Positions 1 through 6,529 of a stretch of DNA of 6,971 bases are shown here, piece after piece. The stretch lies in assembly GCA_019120675.1 (NCBI GenBank), contig DWUQ01000077.1, positions 1 to 6,971 of the forward strand, given 5' to 3'. Under the pieces are notes generated by a model. The model saw only the letters and a program-made list of their open reading frames with translations, made no database searches and was not told where the DNA came from. The first letter of the stretch is position 1; the number at the start of each line of letters is the position of its first letter. A program made the translations under genes and the position numbers. The stretch comes from Candidatus Paenalcaligenes intestinipullorum. GTDB lineage: Bacteria > Pseudomonadota > Gammaproteobacteria > Burkholderiales > Burkholderiaceae_B.

Positions 1-779
1 GTGGTTTGCGCATCCGCTAACAACACAATGGGTTGCCCGTCGGGTGGAACTTGGACGGTGCCCGGCGATACCGCTACGGAAAGTAATTCACGTTGCGTGG
101 TACGCTGTAGAATCGGGCCTGCTAATCGGCACCCCATGCGGTTCGACTGAGCTTGAACGGTATACGTTTGCCCTGCCCAAGTGTGCAAACTGCTTTCCGT
201 AAACGTTACGGCCTCGGGGCCTCGGATCATACGTAAAGCTGCCTGCTTACCCCGTACCACGTGATCCCCGAAACTAAACTGTGCCGGTAAAATCTGGCTG
301 CCTAGATGGGGCAAGTTAGCGATTTCCAACACATCCCCCGTCTTTAAGGCACGCCCTTGATAACCGCCATAGCCGCCTGCTAAATGCGTGCTTTGACTGT
401 CAAGCAAGCTCTCGCCCAGCCAGCCCCCTTGAACCGCCAAATAGCTACGCAGGCCTGCTTTACGACCCGTAAAGCGCAACACATCCTCTGGCTTTACGGC
501 TATGGCTTGGTTTAATGGCAATACCTGCCCAGAAAGCTCCGCCCCTAAATCTGCCCCCCCTAACGCAATCATCGCAGCCTGCCGAAAGCGTAAGGTTGGG
601 CCTAAAAGCGTGACCTCTAAGGTTGGGTAGGTGGGCGCATTCCCCACCAAATAATTTGCGACCCGATGCGCACGCTCATCTAAAACTCCATTACGTGGCA
701 TACCTAAGGCCAGACCGCTTATGCGCCCTAAGTCTTGCAAACTGCTCAGTAAGCCCCCCTTAATAACCTCAACGCTCAT
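1..779 (-). CDS. pxpC: 5-oxoprolinase subunit C (PxpC, biotin-dependent carboxyltransferase-like family), 3' end cut by the window
   Basis: PxpC works with PxpA and PxpB as the cytoplasmic ATP-dependent 5-oxoprolinase, which opens 5-oxo-L-proline to L-glutamate. I translated it from the ATG at 779-777: 259 full codons are open to the left edge, against roughly 310-330 residues for the family, so only the C-terminal end is missing. Family signatures seen are GGLLSSLQDLGR (residues 8-19), LEVTLLGPTLRF (54-65), RMIRGPEAVTF (183-193), SNRMGCRLAGP (212-222) and SPGTVQVPPDGQPIVLLADA near the edge. The start lies inside pxpB (11-nt overlap, 769-779) and has GGAG six bases upstream, so translation is probably coupled to pxpB. 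Older annotations call this family allophanate hydrolase subunit 2 or KipA, because it resembles part of urea amidolyase. No pxpA is visible; it could lie further left. The family call is secure. The substrate is inferred from the family. Confidence 0.9.
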   Translation of the reverse strand, partial: MSVEVIKGGLLSSLQDLGRISGLALGMPRNGVLDERAHRVANYLVGNAPTYPTLEVTLLGPTLRFRQAAMIALGGADLGAELSGQVLPLNQAIAVKPEDVLRFTGRKAGLRSYLAVQGGWLGESLLDSQSTHLAGGYGGYQGRALKTGDVLEIANLPHLGSQILPAQFSFGDHVVRGKQAALRMIRGPEAVTFTESSLHTWAGQTYTVQAQSNRMGCRLAGPILQRTTQRELLSVAVSPGTVQVPPDGQPIVLLADAQT

Positions 780-1533
780 ACATAGCTCCAGCTTGCTCGT
801 GCAGACGCCAGAAGGTATCGCGATCAATCGGATAAAAACTTAAGGTATCTCCTGCCCGAAATAGTACTGGCTCATCACGCAGCGCATCAAACAGACGCCA
901 AGGCGTACGCCCTACCAAAGACCAGCCGCCTGGTGAGGGCACCGAATACAGTACCCCTTGCCCGTTCGCTACCCCGAAGCTCCCCGCAGGCACTTCGGTA
1001 CGAGGTGTAGCCCGACGGCCCAAACCAGATAGGCCGGGATAAAAACCCAAATAGGGATGGCCAGGCGCAAAACCCAGCATTAAAACCCGTATGGGTAAAT
1101 GCAAAAACTGAGCAATCAAACGCTGCGGTGTTTGTCCAATCTGCTCCGCCACAGCGGGTAAGTCGGGTGCAAATTCAGCCTCAAAACACATGGGCACCCG
1201 CCAACGCTTGCCGATAGGTTGCTCGGTTTCCAGTTGACAAGCCTGCTCCGCGAGAGGGGCCAACTGGTGCGCCCAAAACTCGGCTTTATCTAACAAGCTG
1301 GGCTCAATCTGCTGCGCCCATACAGACAAATCCACGAATACTGTGACACTGACCATAGCAGGCACCACAGCCTGAACACCCAACAAGGTGGATTCCGCCA
1401 ACAGACGTGCTAAGTTCGCTGCACACCGATTGGCCTCACTGACACGCGGATGGTTAAAGGTAATACTAATCGCCGCCTCGGCATCTAGGTGCAGGCTCCA
1501 CAAAGGCAGCGCTTGATTGGGCCATTGACTCAT
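769..1533 (-). CDS. pxpB: 5-oxoprolinase subunit B (PxpB/KipI family)
   Basis: This is the 254-residue partner of PxpC in the ATP-dependent 5-oxoprolinase complex (5-oxoproline plus ATP to glutamate). The family core is clear in the C-terminal half: VPMCFEAEFAPDL (113-125), GFAPGHPYLG (154-163), TPRTEVPAGSFGVANGQ (176-192), and SPGGWSLVGRTP (200-211). The N-terminal 100 residues are less conserved, as is usual for PxpB. The ATG at 1533 is well supported: AAGGAG sits five bases upstream. That Shine-Dalgarno sequence adjoins the TAA stop of the upstream LysR gene, and the 3' end overlaps pxpC by 11 nt, so the three genes form one operon with probable translational coupling. KipI, the Bacillus sporulation-kinase inhibitor, belongs to the same family, but that role is not expected in a Gram-negative operon with pxpC. 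Confidence 0.92.
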   Translation of the reverse strand: MSQWPNQALPLWSLHLDAEAAISITFNHPRVSEANRCAANLARLLAESTLLGVQAVVPAMVSVTVFVDLSVWAQQIEPSLLDKAEFWAHQLAPLAEQACQLETEQPIGKRWRVPMCFEAEFAPDLPAVAEQIGQTPQRLIAQFLHLPIRVLMLGFAPGHPYLGFYPGLSGLGRRATPRTEVPAGSFGVANGQGVLYSVPSPGGWSLVGRTPWRLFDALRDEPVLFRAGDTLSFYPIDRDTFWRLHEQAGAMYER

Positions 1534-1542
1534 ACAGACTCC

Positions 1543-2430
1543 TTAGGATTTCAGCAGCACCACACCATTTAACACGCTTGCTAAGGCCTTGACCATCATG
1601 TCCGCATTTGTATGATGGCAAATTGCCAACTCGAACATATCGACTACGGGCAAGCCTTGCTCACTGCCCAACACAATATGCTCGTCAGTGACCGCGCGTT
1701 TAGGCAAAAGGCTAACCCCCATACCATTGGCTACCGCGGATTGAATGCCGCTCAAACTGGAGCTGGTGCAGCTCATATGCCAAGCACGACCTAAGGATTC
1801 GACTGCGTTAATAATCTCTTCACGATACACACCACGCTGAGGAAAGGTCACCAACGGGATAGGGTTTTTATCAAAAGCGGGATACAACGCGCTGTCTACC
1901 CAAGCGGTTTCTTCGGGTATGTGCGAGATGGCGGCACGGGCGTTTTGGCGTTGCTTAATCAGAATTAGATCCAGCTCACCGCGATCGTAAGCAGCAATTA
2001 AATCACTGCTCATGCCACTGGTGACTTCGAGCTTCACCTGAGGATACGCCCGATTAAAATCCGCCAACGCTCGCATGGTTTTGCCACTGGTGAAGTCCTC
2101 AGGTAAACCCAAACGCACGGTCACGCGCACTTGCACACCACTGATGGCCTCGTGCAACTGATCGTTCAAACCTAGCAATTGTTGTGCGTAAGCCAACACT
2201 GTGCGGCCCGCATCGGTGGGCTCTACCCCACGAGCATGCCGCTCCAACAGACGATGCCCGATCAAATCTTCTAAGCGTTTCACTTGCTGGCTCACGGTAG
2301 ACTGAGTGGAATGCAGACGCGCTGCTGCCAAAGTGAAGCTGCCACACTCAGCCACCACCAAGACCGCTTGCAGCAAGTCCAAATCAAACACCACGCGTTG
2401 AATAGGAGTAAACGTGTTCACAGCTGCCAT
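1543..2430 (-). CDS. LysR-type transcriptional regulator, first gene of the pxpBC operon
   Basis: This is a 295-residue LysR-family regulator of normal length. The N-terminal winged helix-turn-helix spans about residues 17-75, with AAARLHSTQSTVSQQVKRLE (35-54) as the DNA-reading part and the usual ERHARGVEPTDAG wing (63-75). A periplasmic-binding-protein-like effector domain runs from about residue 95 to the end (TVRLGLPEDF, DRGELDLILIK, SSLSGIQSAVANGMGVSLLP). The effector is unknown; 5-oxoproline, a ureide or a related metabolite would fit the neighbours, but this is inference. It lies only 9 nt upstream of pxpB on the same strand and diverges from allE, so it may control both sides and itself. 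The ATG start has no clear Shine-Dalgarno sequence: a short CCCTTTCGGG sits directly before it. No alternative in-frame start lies close upstream. Confidence 0.93.
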   Translation of the reverse strand: MAAVNTFTPIQRVVFDLDLLQAVLVVAECGSFTLAAARLHSTQSTVSQQVKRLEDLIGHRLLERHARGVEPTDAGRTVLAYAQQLLGLNDQLHEAISGVQVRVTVRLGLPEDFTSGKTMRALADFNRAYPQVKLEVTSGMSSDLIAAYDRGELDLILIKQRQNARAAISHIPEETAWVDSALYPAFDKNPIPLVTFPQRGVYREEIINAVESLGRAWHMSCTSSSLSGIQSAVANGMGVSLLPKRAVTDEHIVLGSEQGLPVVDMFELAICHHTNADMMVKALASVLNGVVLLKS

Positions 2431-2461
2431 CCCGAAAGGGTGAAAATCACTAGAAAGACCT

Positions 2462-2520
2462 ATTTTAAGTACTATTCAAAAAATGAATACGGTGTATTAA
2501 TACATTTAACTTGTACATAA
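2462..2520. promoter_or_regulatory. probable LysR operator region with interlocked dyads between the divergent genes
   Basis: The AT-rich stretch between the LysR gene and allE holds a perfect inverted repeat TATTCA-N5-TGAATA (2473-2489), which contains the LysR-type T-N11-A signature. It also holds a perfect 12-bp palindrome TGTATTAATACA (2493-2504). The two are linked by a third dyad, AATAC-GGT-GTATT (2486-2498), so the half-sites form a ladder. The spacing and position, directly upstream of the regulator gene and of a divergent target, match the usual recognition-plus-activation site layout of LysR proteins. On the minus strand TAAAAT (complement of 2462-2467) could be the -10 of the LysR operon, with no good -35. 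The dyads are seen directly; the identity of the binding protein is inferred. Confidence 0.5.
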
Positions 2521-2539
2521 CTAGCCATCTCGCTATTGT
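2511..2539 (+). promoter_or_regulatory. tentative allE promoter
   Basis: TTGTAC (2511-2516) and TATTGT (2534-2539), separated by 17 bases, are a weak sigma-70-like pair facing allE. The -35 is poor, as expected if an activator binding the dyads just upstream is needed. If it is used, transcription starts near 2546 and allE has a leader of about 175 nt. Other hexamers are possible. Confidence 0.25.
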
Positions 2540-2721
2540 ATAGCTACACACGCCGACTTGCGCCCACCGTATCTTAGTGTCGCGGCCTCAGGCGTGCCTG
2601 CATTTTCATTCTTGTGGTTCCCAACACTGGGGTTTGTCGTTGTCCCCTGTGCACTGAGTGCGCCGCTACGTGCTGGCTGCACCGTCTCTACAACGTAAAC
2701 AACTTACTCGAGATAGCAAAC

Positions 2722-3558
2722 ATGTCCAAGGATATTACGTACTACGCTCCTACAGGCGGTCATCCGCCCCAAACCCAATTATTGACTGATCGTGCTGTAT
2801 TGACCGAAGCCTACGCCATCATTCCTAAAGGCGTGATCCGTGACATCGTCACCAGCTGGTTACCCTTCTGGGATGACACCCGTTTATGGGTATTGGCGCG
2901 TCCACTAACTGGCTTTGCCGAGACCTTTGCTCAGTACATCATGGAAGTCAGCCCTGGCGGCGGTAGCGACAAACCCGATACCGACCCCAACTCCGAAAGC
3001 GTATTGTTTGTGGTCAAAGGTCAAATCGAAGTCACCATCGACGGTGAAAAACACGTGATGGAAGAAGGCGGTTACGCGTTCTTGCCTCCACAAGTTAAAT
3101 GGACCTTGCGCAACAACAGCAAAGACATCGCAAACTTCCACTGGATCCGTAAGCACTACCAAGCCGTCGAAGGCATTCCTTACCCCGAGCCATTTGTCAC
3201 CAACGAAAAAGACATCGAGCCTGTGGTAATGCCAGACACCGAAGGTCGTTGGACCACCACACGCTTTGTGGACATGTCCGACATGCGTCACGACATGCAC
3301 GTCAACATCGTTAACTTCGAACCCGGTGGCGTTATTCCTTTCGCCGAAACCCACATCATGGAACACGGCCTGTACGTGCTCGAAGGGAAAGCCGTTTACC
3401 GCCTCAACCAAGACTGGGTTGAAGTCGAAGCCGGTGATTACATGTGGCTACGTGCTTTCTGCCCCCAAGCGTGCTACGCCGGTGGCCCAGGTCGCTTCCG
3501 CTACTTGCTGTACAAAGACGTTAACCGTCACCCTGCATTGAAATTGTCGGGTCTATAA
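2722..3558 (+). CDS. allE: (S)-ureidoglycine aminohydrolase (AllE/UGlyAH, bicupin)
   Basis: This enzyme converts (S)-ureidoglycine to (S)-ureidoglycolate plus ammonia, the step after allantoate amidohydrolase in allantoin breakdown. The 278-residue product has two cupin domains. The N-terminal one includes SVLFVVKGQIEVTIDGE and GGYAFLPPQVKWTLRN; the C-terminal one includes RWTTTRFVDMSDMRHDMHVN, ETHIMEHGLYVLEGKAVYRL and WLRAFCPQACYAGGPG. Glu209, His211, His215 and Gln249 reproduce exactly the spacing (0, +2, +6, +40) of the known Mn-binding Glu/His/His/Gln set of plant UGlyAH, so it should be active. I chose the ATG at 2722 because MSKDITYYAP begins the family homology. The frame stays open to a GTG at 2614, but those 36 residues are Cys-rich, unlike the family and lack a ribosome binding site. 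A weak GAG (2710-2712) precedes the chosen start. It is divergent from the LysR operon and monocistronic, with its own terminator. No other allantoin gene is visible. Confidence 0.94.
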   Translation: MSKDITYYAPTGGHPPQTQLLTDRAVLTEAYAIIPKGVIRDIVTSWLPFWDDTRLWVLARPLTGFAETFAQYIMEVSPGGGSDKPDTDPNSESVLFVVKGQIEVTIDGEKHVMEEGGYAFLPPQVKWTLRNNSKDIANFHWIRKHYQAVEGIPYPEPFVTNEKDIEPVVMPDTEGRWTTTRFVDMSDMRHDMHVNIVNFEPGGVIPFAETHIMEHGLYVLEGKAVYRLNQDWVEVEAGDYMWLRAFCPQACYAGGPGRFRYLLYKDVNRHPALKLSGL

Positions 3559-3607
3559 AGTACGTTGGGCGGCAACATTAAGTCAGTCGCCCCGTAAGCA
3601 GTACCAA

Positions 3608-3645
3608 AAAGCCTCGCTGTGTCTGCAGCGGGGCTTTTGTGTTTT
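3608..3645 (+). terminator. intrinsic terminator of allE (copy 1 of a repeated terminator)
   Basis: AAAGCCTCGCTG (3608-3619) pairs with CAGCGGGGCTTT (3626-3637) over 12 bp with one G-U pair and a six-base loop, followed by TGTGTTTT. Its 30-nt core (3609-3638) differs by one base from the terminator after the receptor gene at 6176. A second weaker hairpin, GGGCG (3567-3571) with CGCCC (3588-3592), lies between the allE stop and this terminator. Confidence 0.9.
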
Positions 3646-3716
3646 CAACGCTTATCTGCCTGCCAAGTGCTGTCTTTTAAGCTTAATTTCCCCTTAAAAC
3701 AACATTTCTGAAAGTT

Positions 3717-3749
3717 TTGTTTTGCTTTTTTACACGCTTAATATTTAAT
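3717..3749 (+). promoter_or_regulatory. probable promoter of the TonB-dependent receptor gene
   Basis: This AT-rich stretch holds overlapping sigma-70-like choices: TTGCTT (3722-3727) with TTTAAT (3744-3749), 16-base spacer and a five-of-six -10; or TTGTTT (3717-3722) with TAATAT (3739-3744), also 16 bases. Either would start transcription about 5-12 bases downstream, on or just before the Fur-like site. A third option is TTTACA (3729-3734) with a poor -10 (TAACAA) at 3752. Confidence 0.4.
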
Positions 3750-3755
3750 GCTAAC

Positions 3756-3774
3756 AAGAATGATTCCTATTAAT
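3756..3774 (+). promoter_or_regulatory. Fur-box-like operator
   Basis: AAGAATGATTCCTATTAAT matches 13 of 19 positions of the Fur-box variant GATAATGATTCTCATTATC and 11 of 19 of the classical consensus; its core GAATGATTC is a perfect dyad about a central G. It sits at the expected transcription start just after the candidate -10, where bound Fur-Fe would block RNA polymerase. A wider weak dyad ACAAGA/TCTTGT (3754-3759, 3777-3782) surrounds it. The gene downstream is a TonB receptor, a typical Fur target, which strengthens the call. Confidence 0.5.
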
Positions 3775-3822
3775 AGTCTTGTAAAAATTAAACAAGCAAG
3801 GAATACCCTTGGAATTTTTGTT

Positions 3823-3837
3823 GGAGTTGTGTCCTTG
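3823..3837 (+). promoter_or_regulatory. ribosome binding site and TTG start of the receptor gene
   Basis: GGAG (3823-3826) lies eight bases before TTG (3835-3837). Starting here gives MKTYLNLSVLSIALTGAFTA..., a textbook signal peptide. The in-frame ATGs upstream at 3748 and 3760 have no Shine-Dalgarno sequence and fall in the promoter and Fur-like site. This decides the start I prefer. Confidence 0.6.
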
Positions 3838-6135
3838 AAGACCTATTTAAATTTAAGTGTGCTTTCTATTGCGCTCACTGGTGCCTTTACAGCTACCATA
3901 GCTTCAGCTCAGCAAGACCAAACCCCTCAATTGGGCAGTGTCGTGGTAACCGCTGCAGGTTTTGAGCAAAAAATTGTTGATGCCCCTGCTAGTATTTCAG
4001 TTATTACCGAAGAAGATTTACGCTCTCGGCCTTATACAAGCTTGGTTGATGCCGTACGTGATCTCGAAGGGGTGGACGTCGGCGAAACCACAGATAAAAC
4101 CGGCCAACGCACGATTAGTATTCGCGGTATGGGTTCCGAGTACACGCTGATTCTTGTTAATGGTAAACGCCAAAATAATCACGGCAACATCTACCCCAAT
4201 AACTTTGGTGGCAACCAATTCAACCACATCCCTCCCTTAGATGCGATCGAGCGTATTGAAGTTATTCGTGGTCCGGCTTCCACTCTATATGGCGCAGACG
4301 CATTAGGAGGCGTTATCAATATCATTACCAAACGCATTACGGATAAATGGGGAGGTTCAGCCACGGTCAGCCGCACATTCCAACAGAAGAAAGAATTTGG
4401 TGACGATACGACATATGACTTCTTTGTACAGGGTCCCATTATTCAGGATTTACTCGGCTTATCAGTGCGTGGCAGCTTCTATAAACGTGATGCTTCCAGC
4501 CCAGAGTTTGCCCCAGTAACGGACCCTAGCGGTGTTTTACACCAACGCGGTTTAGGCTTTGGTGGTGGCGGACGCACAGTCGATAATACCAATAAATCTC
4601 TTGGCCTTTCGCTAGCCTTTACCCCGACCAAAAATCAAACAATCACTCTAGATTGGGATACCTCTCGTCAAAAATACGATAACTCTGAATCTCAAGTTGG
4701 CACCTTAGATGGTATTGATTCTATTTGGCGTGCCAGTCGTGGCACGGTACAACCACGCGTAGGGTATGCCGCGGATCAAAAATTCAATCGTGATCAGTGG
4801 GGTGTCACGCATGAAGGGGACTGGAGCTTTGGACACAGTATGGTGTCGCTGTCTCATGTTCGCACCACCAATGACGGTCGCTCTTTACCTTTTCGTCCCG
4901 ACGAGCGTTTAAAGCTTCAAGAAATTTATGAGGGTACAGGTCCTTATGCTGGTTTAACCACAGCGGAGCGTAAACAAATTGCCGAAGCAGAGTTTCTGCC
5001 TCGTCCTAAGCGTAGTTTAGAAAGCAGCCAATACACGCTTGATGCAAAACTGGATATGCCCATCGAAAACTTGGCTGGCGACCATATTGTGGTGGTGGGC
5101 GGTCAATGGATCCACGGTAATCTAAAAGACGGTGTATTTGGTATGGAAAGCAATCTCGATACCAAAAAGCAGCCTCAGCGTATGTACTCTGTTTTCCTCG
5201 AAGACAGTTGGTCACCCATTCAACCTTTAACTATTACAGGTGGGGTACGCTATGACCACCATAAAACGTTTAAGGGTCACGTTTCCCCACGGATATATGG
5301 TGTGTATGAGATCAACCCCCAGTGGACAGTAAAAGGAGGCGTCAGCACAGGCTACAAGACTCCAAACACTACCGACTTATATGACGGTATTACTGGTTTT
5401 GGTGGCCAAGGCACAAGTCCTTTTGTAGGCAATCCGGATTTAAAGCCTGAAACCAGCGTTAACAGTGAAATTGCGCTCTATTGGGAACACCCTGAACGCC
5501 ATGGTTTTAATATCACTTTCTTTAATAACCAATTTAAAGACAAAATTGCCCGAGGCGAAACGACACAAAGTTGTGCCGATACAGGCGGAGTACGTCCATG
5601 CGTGAACTTAGGTGAATACGGAAACTTAGGCTATAACACCTACGCACAGAATATTAATATGGATCGTGCACGTATCCGTGGCTTAGAAATGGGTGCTCGC
5701 TATCAGTTACTACCAACCATTGGCCTAAAAGCCAATTACACCTATACCAACAGCAAGGTGACCAAAGGGGCTAACGAAGGCAAGCCATTAACTGGCAACG
5801 CTAAGCACATGGCCAATGGTACTGTCGAGTGGGATTTCCTGCCCCAAGCTCGTACTTTCCTAACTGCCGAGTATCGTTCGAAGCGTTATCGTGGTGCTGT
5901 GAACCAAGAGTACTACAAAGCGTATACAGTCTTTCATCTAGGTGGTCACTACAATATCAGCAAAAACTTTACGCTAAACGCGCGCATCAATAACTTGTTC
6001 AACAAAGACTTCCGCTCTTATAACACGGTCTTTACGGACGAGGGAAATGGCACGTATAGCCCCACCTACTTAGATGACTACAATAACAAGGATAAAGCCC
6101 GAAACTTCTGGATTAGCCTTACAGGGCGCTTCTAA
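3835..6135 (+). CDS. TonB-dependent outer-membrane receptor, FepA/CirA/BfrD-like ferric siderophore type
   Basis: This 766-residue outer-membrane receptor imports a ligand into the periplasm using TonB-ExbB-ExbD energy. Numbering is from the TTG at 3835. A signal peptide spans residues 1-25 (cleavage at ASA-QQ), followed by a TonB-box-like SVVVTA (35-40). The plug domain (about 43-167) has DAPASISVITEEDLRSR, ISIRGMGSEYTLILVNGKR and RGPASTLYGADALGGVINI (145-163). A 22-strand barrel follows, with NPDLKPETS and a C-terminal RNFWISLTGRF ending in the Phe typical of outer-membrane proteins. Cys580 and Cys589 probably form an extracellular-loop disulfide. The plug motifs resemble catecholate receptors of the FepA/CirA group and Bordetella BfrD/BfrE-like proteins; the ligand cannot be named. 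The frame extends to an ATG at 3748 (795 residues), but that start lacks a ribosome binding site. Iron control is suggested by the Fur-like site. It is a single-gene unit between two terminators; no TonB, ABC or siderophore genes lie nearby. Confidence 0.9.
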   Translation: MKTYLNLSVLSIALTGAFTATIASAQQDQTPQLGSVVVTAAGFEQKIVDAPASISVITEEDLRSRPYTSLVDAVRDLEGVDVGETTDKTGQRTISIRGMGSEYTLILVNGKRQNNHGNIYPNNFGGNQFNHIPPLDAIERIEVIRGPASTLYGADALGGVINIITKRITDKWGGSATVSRTFQQKKEFGDDTTYDFFVQGPIIQDLLGLSVRGSFYKRDASSPEFAPVTDPSGVLHQRGLGFGGGGRTVDNTNKSLGLSLAFTPTKNQTITLDWDTSRQKYDNSESQVGTLDGIDSIWRASRGTVQPRVGYAADQKFNRDQWGVTHEGDWSFGHSMVSLSHVRTTNDGRSLPFRPDERLKLQEIYEGTGPYAGLTTAERKQIAEAEFLPRPKRSLESSQYTLDAKLDMPIENLAGDHIVVVGGQWIHGNLKDGVFGMESNLDTKKQPQRMYSVFLEDSWSPIQPLTITGGVRYDHHKTFKGHVSPRIYGVYEINPQWTVKGGVSTGYKTPNTTDLYDGITGFGGQGTSPFVGNPDLKPETSVNSEIALYWEHPERHGFNITFFNNQFKDKIARGETTQSCADTGGVRPCVNLGEYGNLGYNTYAQNINMDRARIRGLEMGARYQLLPTIGLKANYTYTNSKVTKGANEGKPLTGNAKHMANGTVEWDFLPQARTFLTAEYRSKRYRGAVNQEYYKAYTVFHLGGHYNISKNFTLNARINNLFNKDFRSYNTVFTDEGNGTYSPTYLDDYNNKDKARNFWISLTGRF

Positions 6136-6175
6136 ACCAGTAAATTAAGCTAATTATCCAACTCTAGGTAATCTT

Positions 6176-6207
6176 AAGCCTCGCTGCGTCTGCAGCGGGG
6201 CTTTTTT
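6176..6207 (+). terminator. intrinsic terminator of the receptor gene (copy 2 of a repeated terminator)
   Basis: AAGCCTCGCTG (6176-6186) pairs with CAGCGGGGCTT (6193-6203) around a six-base loop CGTCTG, and a run of six T follows the GC stem (6202-6207). It begins about 40 nt after the receptor stop codon. It matches the allE terminator core in 29 of 30 positions, including the same G-U pair. Confidence 0.92.
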
Positions 6208-6529
6208 GCTGCCAATGTCCTACTAATAGGTAGCGCATTAGCCACCCCCTTCGTCTTTTCGGGTTAGTAGTCAGTAGAACAAAGCGTATTTTTAGAGCGG
6301 CAACAAAAAATCTTCCTCTACGTTTTAGCCACCCTTCATGAACTGGGGCTGGAACTCGCACCTCCTATAACTCATCTTTCGTCTTCTTAAAGGGGGAAAG
6401 CGGCTCCTATTTCAGTAGAAGCCTTGCACCACGACGGATCCCCAACATAAATGCCCTCTGCCTGAGCGGGCGAGAGGGCAAAAAATGCCGAGCTTAGTGC
6501 GCTAAGCTTACAGACGTCCAAACTCCACC
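6208..6529. other. non-coding intergenic region between convergent genes
   Basis: I see no credible gene in these 322 bases. A 65-codon minus-strand frame (6164-6361) reads through the receptor terminator, starts with GTG directly abutting its only purine-rich stretch, and has no recognisable domain. A small dyad CCTACTAATAGG lies at 6219-6230. Two hairpins near the right end (6452-6508) probably belong to the end of the aldehyde dehydrogenase transcript. The rest shows nothing I can name. Confidence 0.6.
6452..6508 (-). terminator. possible terminator hairpins of the aldehyde dehydrogenase gene
   Basis: Reading the minus strand after the stop at 6530, the first hairpin is AGCTTAG-CGCA-CTAAGCT (6508-6491, 7 bp), followed five bases later by a run of T (6485-6480). 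The second is TGCCCTCT...AGAGGGCA (6480-6452, 8 bp plus an inner GCC/GGC), followed by TTTATGTT. Neither has the ideal stem-then-T layout, but together they are plausible for termination or 3'-end protection. Confidence 0.45.

Noticed and set aside
2440..2450. GTGAAAATCAC as a CRP/FNR-type site
   Set aside because: The half-site spacing is three bases, too short for CRP or FNR, and it is only a 4-bp dyad.
2614..2721. N-terminal extension of AllE from GTG 2614, rich in cysteines
   Set aside because: There is no ribosome binding site, it is outside the family homology, and the ATG at 2722 matches the usual AllE start.
2905..3411. 168-codon minus-strand frame opposite allE
   Set aside because: It is an antisense shadow of a strongly conserved gene and has no domain of its own.
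3609..6205. Receptor gene as a transposon or integron cassette between direct repeats
   Set aside because: The repeats are functional terminator hairpins in the expected places. No transposase, integrase, inverted ends or target duplication is visible.
6164..6361. 65-codon minus-strand reading frame
   Set aside because: It reads through the reverse of the receptor terminator, the GTG start directly abuts its only purine-rich stretch, and no family is recognisable.
6338..6365. GGCTGGAACTCGCACCTCC, which recalls a tRNA T-arm
   Set aside because: No acceptor, D or anticodon arms can be built around it and the loop bases are wrong.
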